In this document: piece after piece, positions 17,986 through 28,000 of the stretch
Layout of the letters: every line of letters begins with the position of its first letter
Position numbering within the stretch: position 1 is the first letter of the stretch
Notes under the pieces: generated by a model
Database searches by the model: none
Seen by the model: the letters and a program-made list of their open reading frames with translations, nothing else
Told to the model about the DNA's origin: nothing
Source of the DNA: Luteitalea sp.
GTDB lineage: Bacteria; Acidobacteriota; Vicinamibacteria; Vicinamibacterales; Vicinamibacteraceae
Direction: 5' to 3'
Assembly: GCA_009377495.1 (NCBI GenBank)
Contig: WHTZ01000030.1
Coordinates: 1-64,000 of the forward strand
Length of the DNA: 64,000 nucleotides
Translations under genes and position numbers: made by a program

Positions 17986-20811
17986 ATGCGCAAGAATATC
18001 GTGGTATCGAGCGGGTCTTGCCGGAGGCGGTTTGCGATCAGCGGCTCGTTGCTGGTTGGTGTGCTCTCGATCCAGCCGTTGCTTGCAGCACCTCCGACCG
18101 GATTCAGTACGCACAGCATCCAGCGCCCAGACGGCGGGAGCTGGCAGCAGGTTGTGGGACTGACGTTTTCCGCCCACGGCCGGATGTTCGTCTGGGAGCG
18201 CCGTGGCCGCGTCTGGATCATCGAGGACGGTCACGATCCGGTCACCAGCCCATTCCTCGACATCTCCGCCGAGGTGGGCGGCTGGCGCGACTACGGCTTG
18301 CTCGGCTTCGCACTGCACCCCAACTTCCGCCAGAACGGCTATGTCTATGTGCTGTACGTCGTGGACCGCCACCATCTGCTGCACTGCGCCGAGCCAACCT
18401 CGGGAGTCGGCGAGCCGATCTGCGATGGCGGGTACGATCCCGCGACGGACGAGTACTTCAATGCGACGATTGGGCGCATCACCCGCTACACGGCCGTGAA
18501 ACCAGCGGGCGCAAGCGACTTCGATCACGCCACGACAGTCGACGCGGACAGCCGCGTGGTGCTGCTTGGCGAGAGCATCACGACCGGCATCCCGATTCTG
18601 CATCAGTCGCACGGCACGGGATCACTCGTGTTCGGCGACGACGGCACGCTGCTCGCCTCAGCCGGTGACGGTGCCAGCTATGCCTCGACGGACACTGGCA
18701 ACGCGAGCGAGACCTACTACGCGCAGGGACTAGCCGACGGAATCATCGGAGAAGCGGAGAACGTCGGCGCCTACCGCGCGCAGCTCCTGAGCTCGTTGAA
18801 CGGCAAGATCCTGCGCATCGATCCGGACACGGGAGATGGCCTCAGCTCCAACCCGTTCTACGATCCGGCCGAGCCGCGCGCCGCGCGCTCGCGCGTGTGG
18901 GCGCTCGGCCTGCGGAATCCATACCGCATCACGCTCAAGCCACACAGCGGGAGCCACGATCCGGCGGAAGGCCAGCCGGGGACAATCTACATTGGCGACG
19001 TCGGGTGGAGCACCTGGGAAGATCACCACATCTCCAAGCGCGGTGGTGAGAACTTCGGCTGGCCGGCCTTCGAAGGCATGACCGAGCAGAGCGCGTACTT
19101 GGATCGCATCACGGCGAACAGGGACGCGCCCAACCCGTTGGTCGGCGTCGATGGCTGCGACCAGGAATATTTCTATTTCGGCGATCTCATCGTTCAGGAC
19201 ACCCTCGGTTCGGTCAGCTTCCCAAACCCCTGCAACCCGAGCCAGGAAATCACCACCGCCGACGTCTTCGTCCACGTGCGGCCGATCATCGATACTCGCC
19301 ACGGTCAGGACAACGCCCGCTGGGCCACGTACAACGGCACCGTGGCCGAGCATCCGGCGATCGGCGAGTACAACACCGAGGGTACGTGGATCGTCGAGGG
19401 CACGCCGTTCCGCGGTAACGCGGCCGTGGCGGGCGTCTGGTACACGGGTGACGACTTCCCGGCTGAGTACAAGAACACCTACTTCGCTGCCGACTACGGC
19501 GGCGGGTGGATCCGCAACATCATTCTCGACGCCAACGACATGCCGCTCGAGGTGCGCGAGTTCGATTCGAGTCCAGGCCCGGTGGTGGCGATGGCGACAC
19601 ATCCGGAGCAGGGTGGGCTGTACTATGTCGTCTGGCCGTCCACACTCCGCCAAGTCTCGTACTCGCCGGCGAACAGTCCACCCGTTGCCGTCATCGATTC
19701 GAGCGAGACCTATGGCCCCGGGCCGTTGACGGTGCAATTCGTCGGCGACGGATCGTCCGATCCCGATCAGGATCCCCTGACGTACGAATGGGATTTCGGC
19801 GATGGGTCGGTCAGCGACGCCATCAATCCGGAGCATACCTTCAACCCGGCGACCCCTGACCCAACCAGTTACACGGTGACCTTGACCGTCACCGACCCGG
19901 CCAACATGAGCGATCAGGCGGCGATGCTCATCTCGGTCAACAACACGCCGCCCAGTGTGACGATCACGAGCCCGGTCGACGGGACGGAATACCCGATGAC
20001 GGGCGATTCGATCGTCGATCTGACGGCCTCCATCAACGACGCGGAGCACGACTCCAACCAGTTGAGCTGTGCCTGGCAGACGCTGCTGCATCACAACGAC
20101 CACGTCCATTCGGAGCCCGTGGATCCCAGTTGCGTGACAACCACGGTGATCTCGCCGCTCGGGTGTGGCGACGAGACCTACTTTTATCGCGTTCATCTCA
20201 CGGTCACCGATGCGGCGGGCCTGTCGACTCACGCGTCGTCGACGCTGTTGCCAGACTGCAGCCGCATCTGGCAGGGCGAAGACATCGGTAACGTGGCAGC
20301 GGCTGGATCGTTCACCGACGAAGGCAGCGCGATCACCGTCAACGGCTCCGGCGCCGACATCTGGGGCACAGCCGATGAGTTTCACTACGTCTACCAAACG
20401 CTCGACGGCGACGGCGAGATCATCGCTCGCGTCACGGATCTGACCGACACTGACGACTGGGCCAAGGCTGGGTTGATGGTGCGAGCGGCGCTCACCCCCG
20501 GCTCACGGCACGCCACGATGATGCTCACGTCCAACAATGGCCTGGCTTTCCAATATCGACAGGCGGACGGGGGTTCCACTGCGAGTGGTCTCCGTCCCAG
20601 GCGCCCGACGCCGGTGTGGCTGCGGCTCGTGCGGTCAGGTGATGCGCTGACCGGCTACCACTCGAGGGACGGCTTGGCCTGGACGCTGCTGGACAGTGTC
20701 ACGATCTCGCTGCCCAGCTCGGTGTTCATCGGCCCGGCGCTCACCAGCCACGCCGACGGAACCCTGGCCACCGCCACGTTCGACAACATCAGCGTGAACC
20801 GTGAACCTTGA
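17986..20811 (+). CDS. secreted glucose/sorbosone dehydrogenase-like protein with PKD domain
   Basis: A 941-residue exported protein. A signal peptide (RKNIVVSSGSCRRRF, then AISGSLLVGVLSIQPLLAA) is followed by a six-bladed propeller of the soluble PQQ sugar-dehydrogenase/GSDH family at about 40-555 (MFVWERRGRVWII, YGLLGFALHPNF, VWALGLRNPYRI, GENFGWPAFEGM). A PKD domain (about 570-660, YEWDFGDGSVSD) and a second Ig-like domain follow. The C-terminal 180 residues form a jelly-roll of the DUF1349 type (about 770-940). The reaction would be PQQ-dependent oxidation of a sugar or alcohol, but many such proteins have no known substrate. PKD and jelly-roll domains suggest polysaccharide binding. Confidence 0.88.
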   Translation: MRKNIVVSSGSCRRRFAISGSLLVGVLSIQPLLAAPPTGFSTHSIQRPDGGSWQQVVGLTFSAHGRMFVWERRGRVWIIEDGHDPVTSPFLDISAEVGGWRDYGLLGFALHPNFRQNGYVYVLYVVDRHHLLHCAEPTSGVGEPICDGGYDPATDEYFNATIGRITRYTAVKPAGASDFDHATTVDADSRVVLLGESITTGIPILHQSHGTGSLVFGDDGTLLASAGDGASYASTDTGNASETYYAQGLADGIIGEAENVGAYRAQLLSSLNGKILRIDPDTGDGLSSNPFYDPAEPRAARSRVWALGLRNPYRITLKPHSGSHDPAEGQPGTIYIGDVGWSTWEDHHISKRGGENFGWPAFEGMTEQSAYLDRITANRDAPNPLVGVDGCDQEYFYFGDLIVQDTLGSVSFPNPCNPSQEITTADVFVHVRPIIDTRHGQDNARWATYNGTVAEHPAIGEYNTEGTWIVEGTPFRGNAAVAGVWYTGDDFPAEYKNTYFAADYGGGWIRNIILDANDMPLEVREFDSSPGPVVAMATHPEQGGLYYVVWPSTLRQVSYSPANSPPVAVIDSSETYGPGPLTVQFVGDGSSDPDQDPLTYEWDFGDGSVSDAINPEHTFNPATPDPTSYTVTLTVTDPANMSDQAAMLISVNNTPPSVTITSPVDGTEYPMTGDSIVDLTASINDAEHDSNQLSCAWQTLLHHNDHVHSEPVDPSCVTTTVISPLGCGDETYFYRVHLTVTDAAGLSTHASSTLLPDCSRIWQGEDIGNVAAAGSFTDEGSAITVNGSGADIWGTADEFHYVYQTLDGDGEIIARVTDLTDTDDWAKAGLMVRAALTPGSRHATMMLTSNNGLAFQYRQADGGSTASGLRPRRPTPVWLRLVRSGDALTGYHSRDGLAWTLLDSVTISLPSSVFIGPALTSHADGTLATATFDNISVNREP

Positions 20812-20940
20812 GCGTTGAGCCCCTGCGTGAGCGTCGTTCGCCGGGATGCGACCGCCGTTCGCCGGAAAGCACGTCCCGACGGGAGTCTGGGTAGCTATGC
20901 TGCCTCTATGAACGGAGTGCTCGCTCGCCCACTCCCGACG

Positions 20941-21183
20941 ATGACCAAGCCCGAACCTCCCATTGGCTCGCCCCTGCGCGATGAACGGAGTCGGCTTGTC
21001 GGGTTGCTGGGCTGCGCTGCGATTGTGATCGCGAGCCTCGCAGCCGTGATTGTCTGGACGGCTCTCACGCAACCGCTCGCGTTGGTGGAGGCGCTCAGCC
21101 GCGGCGGTCTCAGCGAGCTCGTCGCGTTTCTCGTCGCGGACCTCGTCGAAAGGGTGGCTGAGCTGGCGCGCTTCGTGTGGTAA
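20941..21183 (+). CDS. small single-pass membrane protein, unknown
   Basis: About 80 residues from the ATG at 20941 (an earlier ATG at 20908 is possible). A short charged N-terminus (TKPEPPIGSPLRDERSR) precedes one hydrophobic helix (LVGLLGCAAIVIASLAAVIVW), then a leucine-rich amphipathic tail. It ends 19 bases before the LiaF-like gene and is probably its operon partner. I do not recognise the family. Confidence 0.5.
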   Translation: MTKPEPPIGSPLRDERSRLVGLLGCAAIVIASLAAVIVWTALTQPLALVEALSRGGLSELVAFLVADLVERVAELARFVW

Positions 21184-21202
21184 GGAAGGAGCTCGTAGGC
21201 AC

Positions 21203-22021
21203 ATGACATCACCGCGCAGCTGCTGCCACAGGTCGGAGGGCGTGCTCGGCATGCTCCTCGTGCTCGGTGGCCTCCTGTGGCTGCTGGTCGTGGTCGGCGT
21301 GATCCAGACCGAACGCGTCTGGGCCTACTGGCCTGGACTGTTCACCGTGGTCGGCGTCTTCAGATTGCTTTCTGGAAAGCGGGCTCAGGTCATCGCAGGG
21401 CTCTGGTGGATTGCGTTGTCGCTGCTGCTGTTGGATGTCAGCGCGGGCCTGTTTGGCTACGAGCTCGTCAAGGCCGCGCCAATCCTGCTCATGCTGGCGG
21501 GCGCGACGCTTCTGTGGCGGAGCCGGCGGTCCACCGAGCCGCAGGCCTTACGCGACGGCCGGCCTGAGCAAGACGAGGACTTGAGCTTCGTCGCCGTGTT
21601 TGGTAACGCGGAGCGGACCGTTGCGTCGCAGCGATTCCGCAGGGGCGACGTCACCGCTATCTTTGGTGGCTGCGACCTCGATTTTCGCCCGGCGCACATC
21701 GAGGGCGAGGCCGAGATCAACGTGTTCGCGTGCTTCGGCGGCGTGACGATTTCCGTTCCAGAAACCTGGACGGTCGTCAGCCATGGATCAGCCGTGCTGG
21801 GGTCGATTGAGGTCGATGCCGAAAGGGGAGTGGCGGAAGGAACGGAACCGGGCGACACCGACGCGAACGCTCCTCGGTTGATCCTCCGCGGCACGACGAT
21901 TCTGGGGAGTGTGTACGTCTCGAGCAGCGAGTCGTGGTGGCGTCAGCGGCGCATGCATCGCGAGGCGATGCGGGCACGCGCGCTCGAGCGGGCACATGAA
22001 CACGTGGAACGCAAGGGATAG
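21203..22021 (+). CDS. LiaF-like transmembrane protein
   Basis: A 272-residue inner-membrane protein. The N-terminal half has about four membrane helices (GMLLVLGGLLWLLVVVGVI, then YWPGLFTVVGVFRLL, and two more), like the LiaI/LiaF-type DUF5668 region. The C-terminal half (about 130-250) is the beta-rich cell-wall-active antibiotic response domain: FVAVFGNAERT, DVTAIFGGCDLDFR, EINVFACFGGVTISVPETW, LILRGTTILGSVYV. In Firmicutes LiaF inhibits the LiaRS two-component system; here a histidine kinase starts two bases after its stop and a LytTR regulator follows, so the same logic is inferred. It likely reports envelope stress. Confidence 0.85.
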   Translation: MTSPRSCCHRSEGVLGMLLVLGGLLWLLVVVGVIQTERVWAYWPGLFTVVGVFRLLSGKRAQVIAGLWWIALSLLLLDVSAGLFGYELVKAAPILLMLAGATLLWRSRRSTEPQALRDGRPEQDEDLSFVAVFGNAERTVASQRFRRGDVTAIFGGCDLDFRPAHIEGEAEINVFACFGGVTISVPETWTVVSHGSAVLGSIEVDAERGVAEGTEPGDTDANAPRLILRGTTILGSVYVSSSESWWRQRRMHREAMRARALERAHEHVERKG

Positions 22022-22023
22022 AC

Positions 22024-23091
22024 TTGCCTCCGGTATTCGCGACACCCAGACGGATCGCGATTTACTTCAGCCTATGGCTCGCGTTGGGGCTCGCGCGCGC
22101 CGCCCTCCTTGTCCACCAGCCCGGGTTCTCATGGCCGATCGCACTCGCGATCTCTGTGCCGCTGCTCCTCTTTTACGGGTGCGTATGCGCGGCAAGCTGG
22201 TACATCTGCCTGGCCCAGCGGCTCCGAGGGGGGCATATTACCGACAGCCTCGGTGTCCAGGTTCTGGCGGCGATCGTTGCCGCCGGGCTCTGGGTTGGCG
22301 TGGCGGCGGCCTGGTCGCACGCGCTGACGAACATGGTGCCCTCCAAAGACGCGCGAGCGCAGCTATTCCTGTCGGGCGCCATGTTGTACCTGCTCGTGGC
22401 GGCCGGCCATTACGTGGTCATTGCCGCCGAGGAGTCTCGTGCCGCCGAGCGCCAGGCGTTGCACCAGGCTGTTCTCGCGCGCGAGGCAGAGCTCAAGGCG
22501 CTCCGCGCCCAAATCAACCCGCACTTCCTGTTCAACAGTCTGCACTCGATCAGCGCGCTCACCTCGGTCGATCCGCCAGGCGCCCGTGCCATGTGCCTGC
22601 GCCTTGGCGATTTCCTGCGCCACGGCCTGAAATACGGCGCGATGGACGAGATCCCGTTGGGCGGTGAGCTCGAGATGATCGAACAGTACCTCGGCATCGA
22701 ACAGATTCGCTTCGGGCCGCGGCTGACGGTTCGGCGAGAGTACGACGAGGAAGCCAAGACGTGCTCCGTGCCACCGCTTCTCCTGCAACCCCTGGTCGAG
22801 AACGCCATCAAGCATGGTATTGCCACGCTGGTCGACGGCGGCACGTTGACCATTCGCACCAAGCGCGAAGACGATCGCCTTCAACTCGCCATCGAGAACC
22901 CTTACGACAAGGAGACGCCTCGCGTCACGGGGAGCGGCGTAGGCCTGTCGAACGTCCGGGCCCGCCTGCGTATGCGCTACGGGCGAGAGGGGCTGGTTTC
23001 GGTGAACAAGAGCGACGGTCAATTTCGGGTCACCCTGGAGTTACCTTGGAAGGGGCAAGGTGCCTCGCCCCTCGCACCTTTTGGACCATGA
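22024..23091 (+). CDS. LytS/YehU-type sensor histidine kinase
   Basis: A 355-residue membrane kinase. The TTG at 22024 is taken as start because AAGGGA lies five bases upstream, overlapping the end of the LiaF-like gene. About four membrane helices (to about residue 135) are followed by the His_kinase box INPHFLFNSLHS with phospho-His H167, and an HATPase domain with LVENAIKHGI and GSGVGLSNVRARL. It has no periplasmic sensor domain, so it probably senses through the membrane or the neighbouring LiaF-like protein. The tail KGQGASPLAPFGP is encoded by a GC-rich repeat and is likely not functional. The regulator gene overlaps its stop by four bases (ATGA). Confidence 0.9.
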   Translation: MPPVFATPRRIAIYFSLWLALGLARAALLVHQPGFSWPIALAISVPLLLFYGCVCAASWYICLAQRLRGGHITDSLGVQVLAAIVAAGLWVGVAAAWSHALTNMVPSKDARAQLFLSGAMLYLLVAAGHYVVIAAEESRAAERQALHQAVLAREAELKALRAQINPHFLFNSLHSISALTSVDPPGARAMCLRLGDFLRHGLKYGAMDEIPLGGELEMIEQYLGIEQIRFGPRLTVRREYDEEAKTCSVPPLLLQPLVENAIKHGIATLVDGGTLTIRTKREDDRLQLAIENPYDKETPRVTGSGVGLSNVRARLRMRYGREGLVSVNKSDGQFRVTLELPWKGQGASPLAPFGP

Positions 23092-23819
23092 CCCTCCGCG
23101 TCGTGACCGTTGATGATGAGGAGCTCTCGCGTCGGGTGCTGAGAGAGTATCTGGCGGCCTGTCCTGAGGTGACGCTCGTGGCTGAGTGCGCCAACGGCTT
23201 CGATGCCGTCAAAGCGGTCTCCGAGCAGGCACCGGATCTGATCATTCTCGACGTCCAGATGCCCAGGCTCGATGGCTTTGAGGTCCTCGAGCTCATCGGA
23301 TCGAGCGCCCATGTTATATTCGCCACAGCGCATGATGAATACGCTCTGAAGGCGTTCGAGGTGCACGCTGTCGACTATCTGCTGAAGCCGTTCAGCCAGG
23401 AGCGCCTGAGTGAAGCCGTCACGCGTGCTCGAGCTCGCATCGCCACGGGCGCCGGCCAGACCCCCGGGACGCTGGTCAGCGACGTGCGACGACGCCAGAG
23501 CGACCGTTTGCTGATCCGCGACGGCGGAAACGTCCATGTGCTGCCGGTCGACGCGCTCGATTTCGCGCAGGCGCAGGATGACTACGTGCTGCTGCGCGCC
23601 AACGGCCGAAATTACCTCAAGGAGCAAACGCTCGCCGACCTCGAGGCCTCGCTCGATTCCCAGCGCTTCGTGCGGATCCATCGCTCTTACCTCGTCAACC
23701 TCGATCGCATCACGAGGGTCGAGCTCTACGCCAAGGATAGCCGTGTCGTCATTCTCAAGGACGGCGCCCGCCTGCCGGTCAGCCGCGGTGGCTATAGCCG
23801 CCTGAGCGAGCGACTCTAG
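23088..23819 (+). CDS. LytTR-family response regulator
   Basis: A 243-residue regulator. The receiver domain has D9/D10 and phospho-acceptor D55 in LIILDVQMP. The LytTR DNA-binding domain (about 140-240) has DRLLIRDGGNVHVLP, DYVLLRANGRNYL and FVRIHRSYLVNLDRI. It overlaps the kinase gene by four bases, a sign of translational coupling, and with the LiaF-like protein forms a three-component envelope-response unit. LytTR proteins bind paired direct repeats; I did not identify a convincing site here. Confidence 0.94.
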   Translation: MTLRVVTVDDEELSRRVLREYLAACPEVTLVAECANGFDAVKAVSEQAPDLIILDVQMPRLDGFEVLELIGSSAHVIFATAHDEYALKAFEVHAVDYLLKPFSQERLSEAVTRARARIATGAGQTPGTLVSDVRRRQSDRLLIRDGGNVHVLPVDALDFAQAQDDYVLLRANGRNYLKEQTLADLEASLDSQRFVRIHRSYLVNLDRITRVELYAKDSRVVILKDGARLPVSRGGYSRLSERL

Positions 23820-23857
23820 GACGAAAGCCCCGCCGTACCATTGGCTTGCATCCATGT

Positions 23858-23873
23858 ATCAATGCATGTAGAT
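23858..23873. promoter_or_regulatory. candidate operator of ArsR-methyltransferase 1
   Basis: A 16-base element with ATC...GAT ends, only eight bases before the ATG of the regulator. The second copy of this regulator has an element of the same size and ends in the same place (52911-52926). Inner positions are only partly symmetric, so this is tentative. Confidence 0.3.
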
Positions 23874-23881
23874 TCGTAGAT

Positions 23882-24871
23882 ATGAAGTCGCTCTCCACGC
23901 TGTGCCGCCTGCTCGGCGATGAGGCGCGGTTGCGACTCTTGCGCGTGCTCGCCAAGGAACAACTCAACGTCAAGGAGCTCACCGCCATCCTTGGGATTGC
24001 GCAGTCGGGCGTCTCACGCCACCTGGGTCTTCTGCGCGACAGCGGTCTGGTGGACGAGCGGCGGGAAGCAGGCTTTGCATACTACGGGCTCAGAGTGGAT
24101 GGCGTTGCGGAGCGTGCCGGGATCTGGGAGGCGCTGCGGCGCGAGCTCGAGGCCGCCAACGAGGATCCGATCGCACGGGCCGACGAGGCGCGACTACGCG
24201 AGGTGCTGCGTCTCCGGAAAGAGGAGTTCAAGACGCATGGTGGCGAGGCGGGCCAGTTCGTCCCGGGGCGGAGCTGGGCGGCTTGGGCTCGTGCGCTCGG
24301 CCACTTGCTGCCGGCCGTCGTCGTGGCCGACCTCGGGTGCGGTGAAGGATACCTGACCGTTGAGGCCGCACGGTGGGCGAGACGCGTGATCGCGGTCGAT
24401 CGATCCAAGGTGGTCCTGCAACGAGCGCGTGCGCTGGCACGCAAACGCGGCGTCAGTAATGTCGCGTGGCGGCAGGGCGAGATCGAGCATGTCCCAATCG
24501 ACGACAGCGACGTGGACGTCGTGTTGTTGTCGCAAGCGTTGCACCACGTGCCCGACCCCGCACGGGCCCTGCGAGAGGCGCATCGCATCCTCAAGCCGGG
24601 TGGTCGCGTGCTGGTGCTCGAGCTGCGCGAGCACGATCAGACGTGGGTCAAGGAACGGCTCGGCGACCAGTGGCTCGGGTTTCGTGACGAGGCGCTCCGG
24701 GCCCTGCTCGCGGCTGGTGGGTTCGTTGACACACGGCTACAGGTCGGCGCGCGCCTGAAGGGCGATCCGTTCACGGTGCTGATCGCGAGCGCCACGAAAC
24801 CTGGAGCGACGCGAAGCGGTAGGGCGCGGCTTCCGCCTTCGCTGAAGCTTCGGCGGACAAGTCCGCCGTAG
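23882..24871 (+). CDS. ArsR-SAM methyltransferase fusion, SahR-like regulator
   Basis: About 329 residues. The N-terminal ArsR winged helix (about 1-80) has LLGDEARLRLLRVL and IAQSGVSRHLGLLRDSGLV. The C-terminal class I methyltransferase domain (about 140-305) has VVADLGCGEGYLTVEAA, an acidic motif II (VIAVDRS) and LSQALHHVPDPARAL. This is the architecture of SahR, which binds S-adenosylhomocysteine and represses methionine-cycle genes. metH directly downstream supports that role. The final 18 or so residues (after TKPGATRSG) are read from the palindromic repeat at 24819, which also supplies the stop. A methyltransferase such as an ArsM- or UbiE-like enzyme is the alternative. Confidence 0.82.
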   Translation: MKSLSTLCRLLGDEARLRLLRVLAKEQLNVKELTAILGIAQSGVSRHLGLLRDSGLVDERREAGFAYYGLRVDGVAERAGIWEALRRELEAANEDPIARADEARLREVLRLRKEEFKTHGGEAGQFVPGRSWAAWARALGHLLPAVVVADLGCGEGYLTVEAARWARRVIAVDRSKVVLQRARALARKRGVSNVAWRQGEIEHVPIDDSDVDVVLLSQALHHVPDPARALREAHRILKPGGRVLVLELREHDQTWVKERLGDQWLGFRDEALRALLAAGGFVDTRLQVGARLKGDPFTVLIASATKPGATRSGRARLPPSLKLRRTSPP

Positions 24872-25018
24872 CGTGAAGCGCGAAGGTGGACAAGTCCGCC
24901 GTAGCGTGAAGCGCGAAGGTGGACCGCCGCGGCGGCCCGCAAGAAGCGGGCCGCTAGCCAGCACTGGCTTGTCGGGTCCCGACCGGGACCCGACCTGGCG
25001 GAGGCGGTTAGCCGCGCC
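24819..25018. repeat. composite palindromic repeat between regulator and metH
   Basis: A 200-base block of nested palindromes. It begins GTAGGGCGCGGCTTCCGCC and ends GGCGGTTAGCCGCGCC. Inside, a 33-base unit is present twice in tandem (24855-24887 and 24888-24920), then come a GCGGCCCGC hairpin and GTCGGGTCCC-GACC-GGGACCCGAC (24970-24993). The same ends and core, in opposite orientation and with only one 33-base unit, occur at 53971-54077. Confidence 0.85.
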
Positions 25019-25035
25019 GGAAAGAGACCTGCGAA

Positions 25036-28000
25036 ATGACATCCACGACGGACACACGCGCACGGCTGGACGCGCTACTGCAACAGCGCATTCTCGTGTT
25101 GGACGGTGCCATGGGCACGATGATTCAGCGGCGCCGACTCAGCGAGTCCGATTTCCGCGGCGAGCGTTTCGCCGCGCACCCCCGCGACCTCAAGGGCGAC
25201 AATGACTTACTGGCCTTGACGCGTCCAGACGTTATTGCCGACATCCACCGCGAGTACCTGGCTGGTGGTGCGGACATCATCGAGACCAACACGTTCAACA
25301 GCACGGCCGTTGCACAAGCGGATTACGGGCTAGAAGGCGTCGTTTACGAGCTGAATGTTGCGGCTGCACGCCTCGCGCGCGCGGCGGCTGACGAGGTCAG
25401 TCAGCGGACGCCAGAGCAGCCACGGTTCGTGGCCGGCGCCATCGGTCCGACGAATCGCACGCTGTCGCTGTCGCCTGACGTGAACAACCCGGCCTATCGT
25501 GCGATCACGTTCGAGGCCTTACGCGACGCCTACGCGGAGCAGGTGCGCGGCCTCGTCGACGGCGGAGTCGATCTCCTGCTGATCGAAACGATCTTCGACA
25601 CCCTCAACGCCAAGGCGGCCATCGTCGCCCTCGGGGACGTGCTCGAAGAGAAGGGCCACGCCCTGCCCCTCATGATCTCGGTGACGGTCACGGACAAGAG
25701 CGGGCGCACGCTCTCGGGCCAGACGATCGATGCCTTCTGGACCTCGATTGCCCACGCGAAGCCCTTCAGCGTTGGCCTCAACTGCGCGCTCGGCGCGCGC
25801 GATATGCGGCCCTACCTCGTCGAGCTCGCCACCATCGCACCCTGCTGGGTCTCGTGCTACCCGAACGCTGGCTTGCCAAATGCCTTTGGCGAGTACGACG
25901 AGCTGCCCGAGGACACCGCGGCCCTCCTGCACGAGTTTGCCGAGCACAACCTCGTGAACATTGTCGGTGGCTGTTGTGGCACGACACCAGACCATATTCG
26001 CGCCATTGCAGGCGCGGTTCAGACACTCACACCGCGGGTACCGCAACCGCCCGCTGAGCGCTACCCGCAATTCTCCGGTCTCGAAACGCTCACCATCCGG
26101 CCCGACAGTAACTTCATCATGATTGGCGAGCGGACCAACGTCACCGGTTCCGCCAAGTTCATGCGGCTCGTCAAGGCGGGCGATTTCAGCGCCGCAGTGG
26201 ACGTTGCACTCGACCAAGTTCGCGGCGGCGCGAACCTCTTGGACGTCAACATGGACGAGGGCATGCTCGATTCAGCCGCGTGCATGACGACGTTCTTGAA
26301 CCTGATCGCGACCGAGCCTGAGGTGGCACGGCTGCCGTTCGTCGTCGACAGCTCCAAATGGGAGGTGCTGGAGGCAGGACTCAAGTGCCTGCAGGGCAAG
26401 GGCATCGTCAATTCCATCAGCCTCAAGGACGGCGAAGCAGAGTTTCTCCGTCGTGCGAAGACGGTCCAGCGATACGGCGCGGGAGTCGTGGTGATGGCGT
26501 TCGACGAGACGGGGCAGGCTGACACGGTCGACCGGAAAATCGAGATCTGCCAGCGAGCCTATCGCCTCCTGATCGAGCAGGTTGGCTTCGAACCGACCGA
26601 TATCGTGTTCGATCCGAACGTGCTGGCCGTCGCCACCGGTATGGAAGAGCACAACGAGTACGCGACCGCGTACATCGAGGCCACGCGCCGCATCAAGGAC
26701 GCGTGCCCCGGGGCGCTCGTGAGTGGTGGCATCAGCAATCTGTCATTCTCGTTCCGCGGGAATGAGGTCGTGCGCCAGGCGATGCACGCCGCGTTCCTGT
26801 ATCACGCCATCCACGCCGGTCTCGATATGGGCATCGTGAATGCGGGGCAGTTGATGGTGTACGCGGACATCCCGGGCGATCTGCTCGAGCGCGTCGAGGA
26901 CGTGCTCTTCAATCGGCGGCCCGACGCCACCGAACAGCTCGTCGCCTTCGCAGAGCAGGTCAGGGGAAGCGGCATGCGAAGGGAACAAGATCTCGCCTGG
27001 CGCGACGCTTCTGTGAACGGCCGCCTCTCCCACGCCCTCGTCCACGGCATCGTCGACTTCATCGAGGCGGACGTCGAGGAGGCACGCGGGCAATATGCGC
27101 GCCCGTTGGAGATCATCGAGGGACCGTTGATGAACGGTATGCGTATCGTGGGTGATCTCTTCGGGGCGGGCAAGATGTTCCTGCCACAGGTCGTCAAGAG
27201 CGCCCGCGCGATGAAGAAAGCGGTGGCGTACCTCGAGCCGTTCATGGAACGCGAGAAGGACCTCAACGGCAATGCGCGGTCGCAGGGAAAGATTGTGCTC
27301 GCGACGGTCAAAGGCGACGTTCACGACATCGGCAAGAACATCGTGGGCGTGGTGCTTGGCTGCAATAGCTACGACATCATCGACCTCGGTGTCATGGTGC
27401 CGTCTGAGAAGATCCTCCAGACCGCTCTCGACGAACGCGCAGACATCATCGGCCTGAGTGGCCTCATTACGCCGTCGCTCGACGAGATGGTTCACGTGGC
27501 ACGAGAGATGGAGCGCCGAAGTCTCCAGCTCCCGCTGCTCATCGGAGGCGCGACAACGAGTCCGCAGCACACGGCGGTGAAGATCGTACCGGAGTACCAA
27601 CGGGGTCCCACGGTGCACGTGCTCGACGCGTCACGCGCCGTCAACGTCGTGGCCAGCTTGCTCGACGACCAACAGCACGCCTCGTTCATGGCGACGACGC
27701 GCGCGGAGCAGCAACGGCTGCGTGATCTGCACGCGGCGCGAGGCGAAAAGCCGTTGCTGTCTTACGAGGCCGCGTGCGCCAACCGACTCCGGCTTCAGTG
27801 GGCGCACGAGAACCTATCCGTGCCGGAGTTCATCGGCTTGCGGAGCGTGGACGACGTGCCGCTCGACGAGATTACGAAGTACATCGATTGGACGTTCTTC
27901 TTTACGGCGTGGGAGCTCAAGGGGCGCTTTCCGCAGATCTTCGAGCATCCCGCCTATGGTGCCGAAGCGCGTCGGGTCCACGAGCAGGGCACGGCGTTGC

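Noticed and set aside
18730..20397. 555-codon open frame antisense to the sugar-dehydrogenase-like gene
   Set aside because: Same artefact; composition is Arg/Val-rich with no recognisable domain and no start signal.
24855..24920. CRISPR-like array from the 33-base tandem unit
   Set aside because: Only two copies with no spacer between them; it is a tandem duplication inside a palindromic repeat.
25019..25035. cobalamin or SAM riboswitch ahead of metH
   Set aside because: The spacer is palindromic repeat with no B12-box or SAM-aptamer core that I can see.
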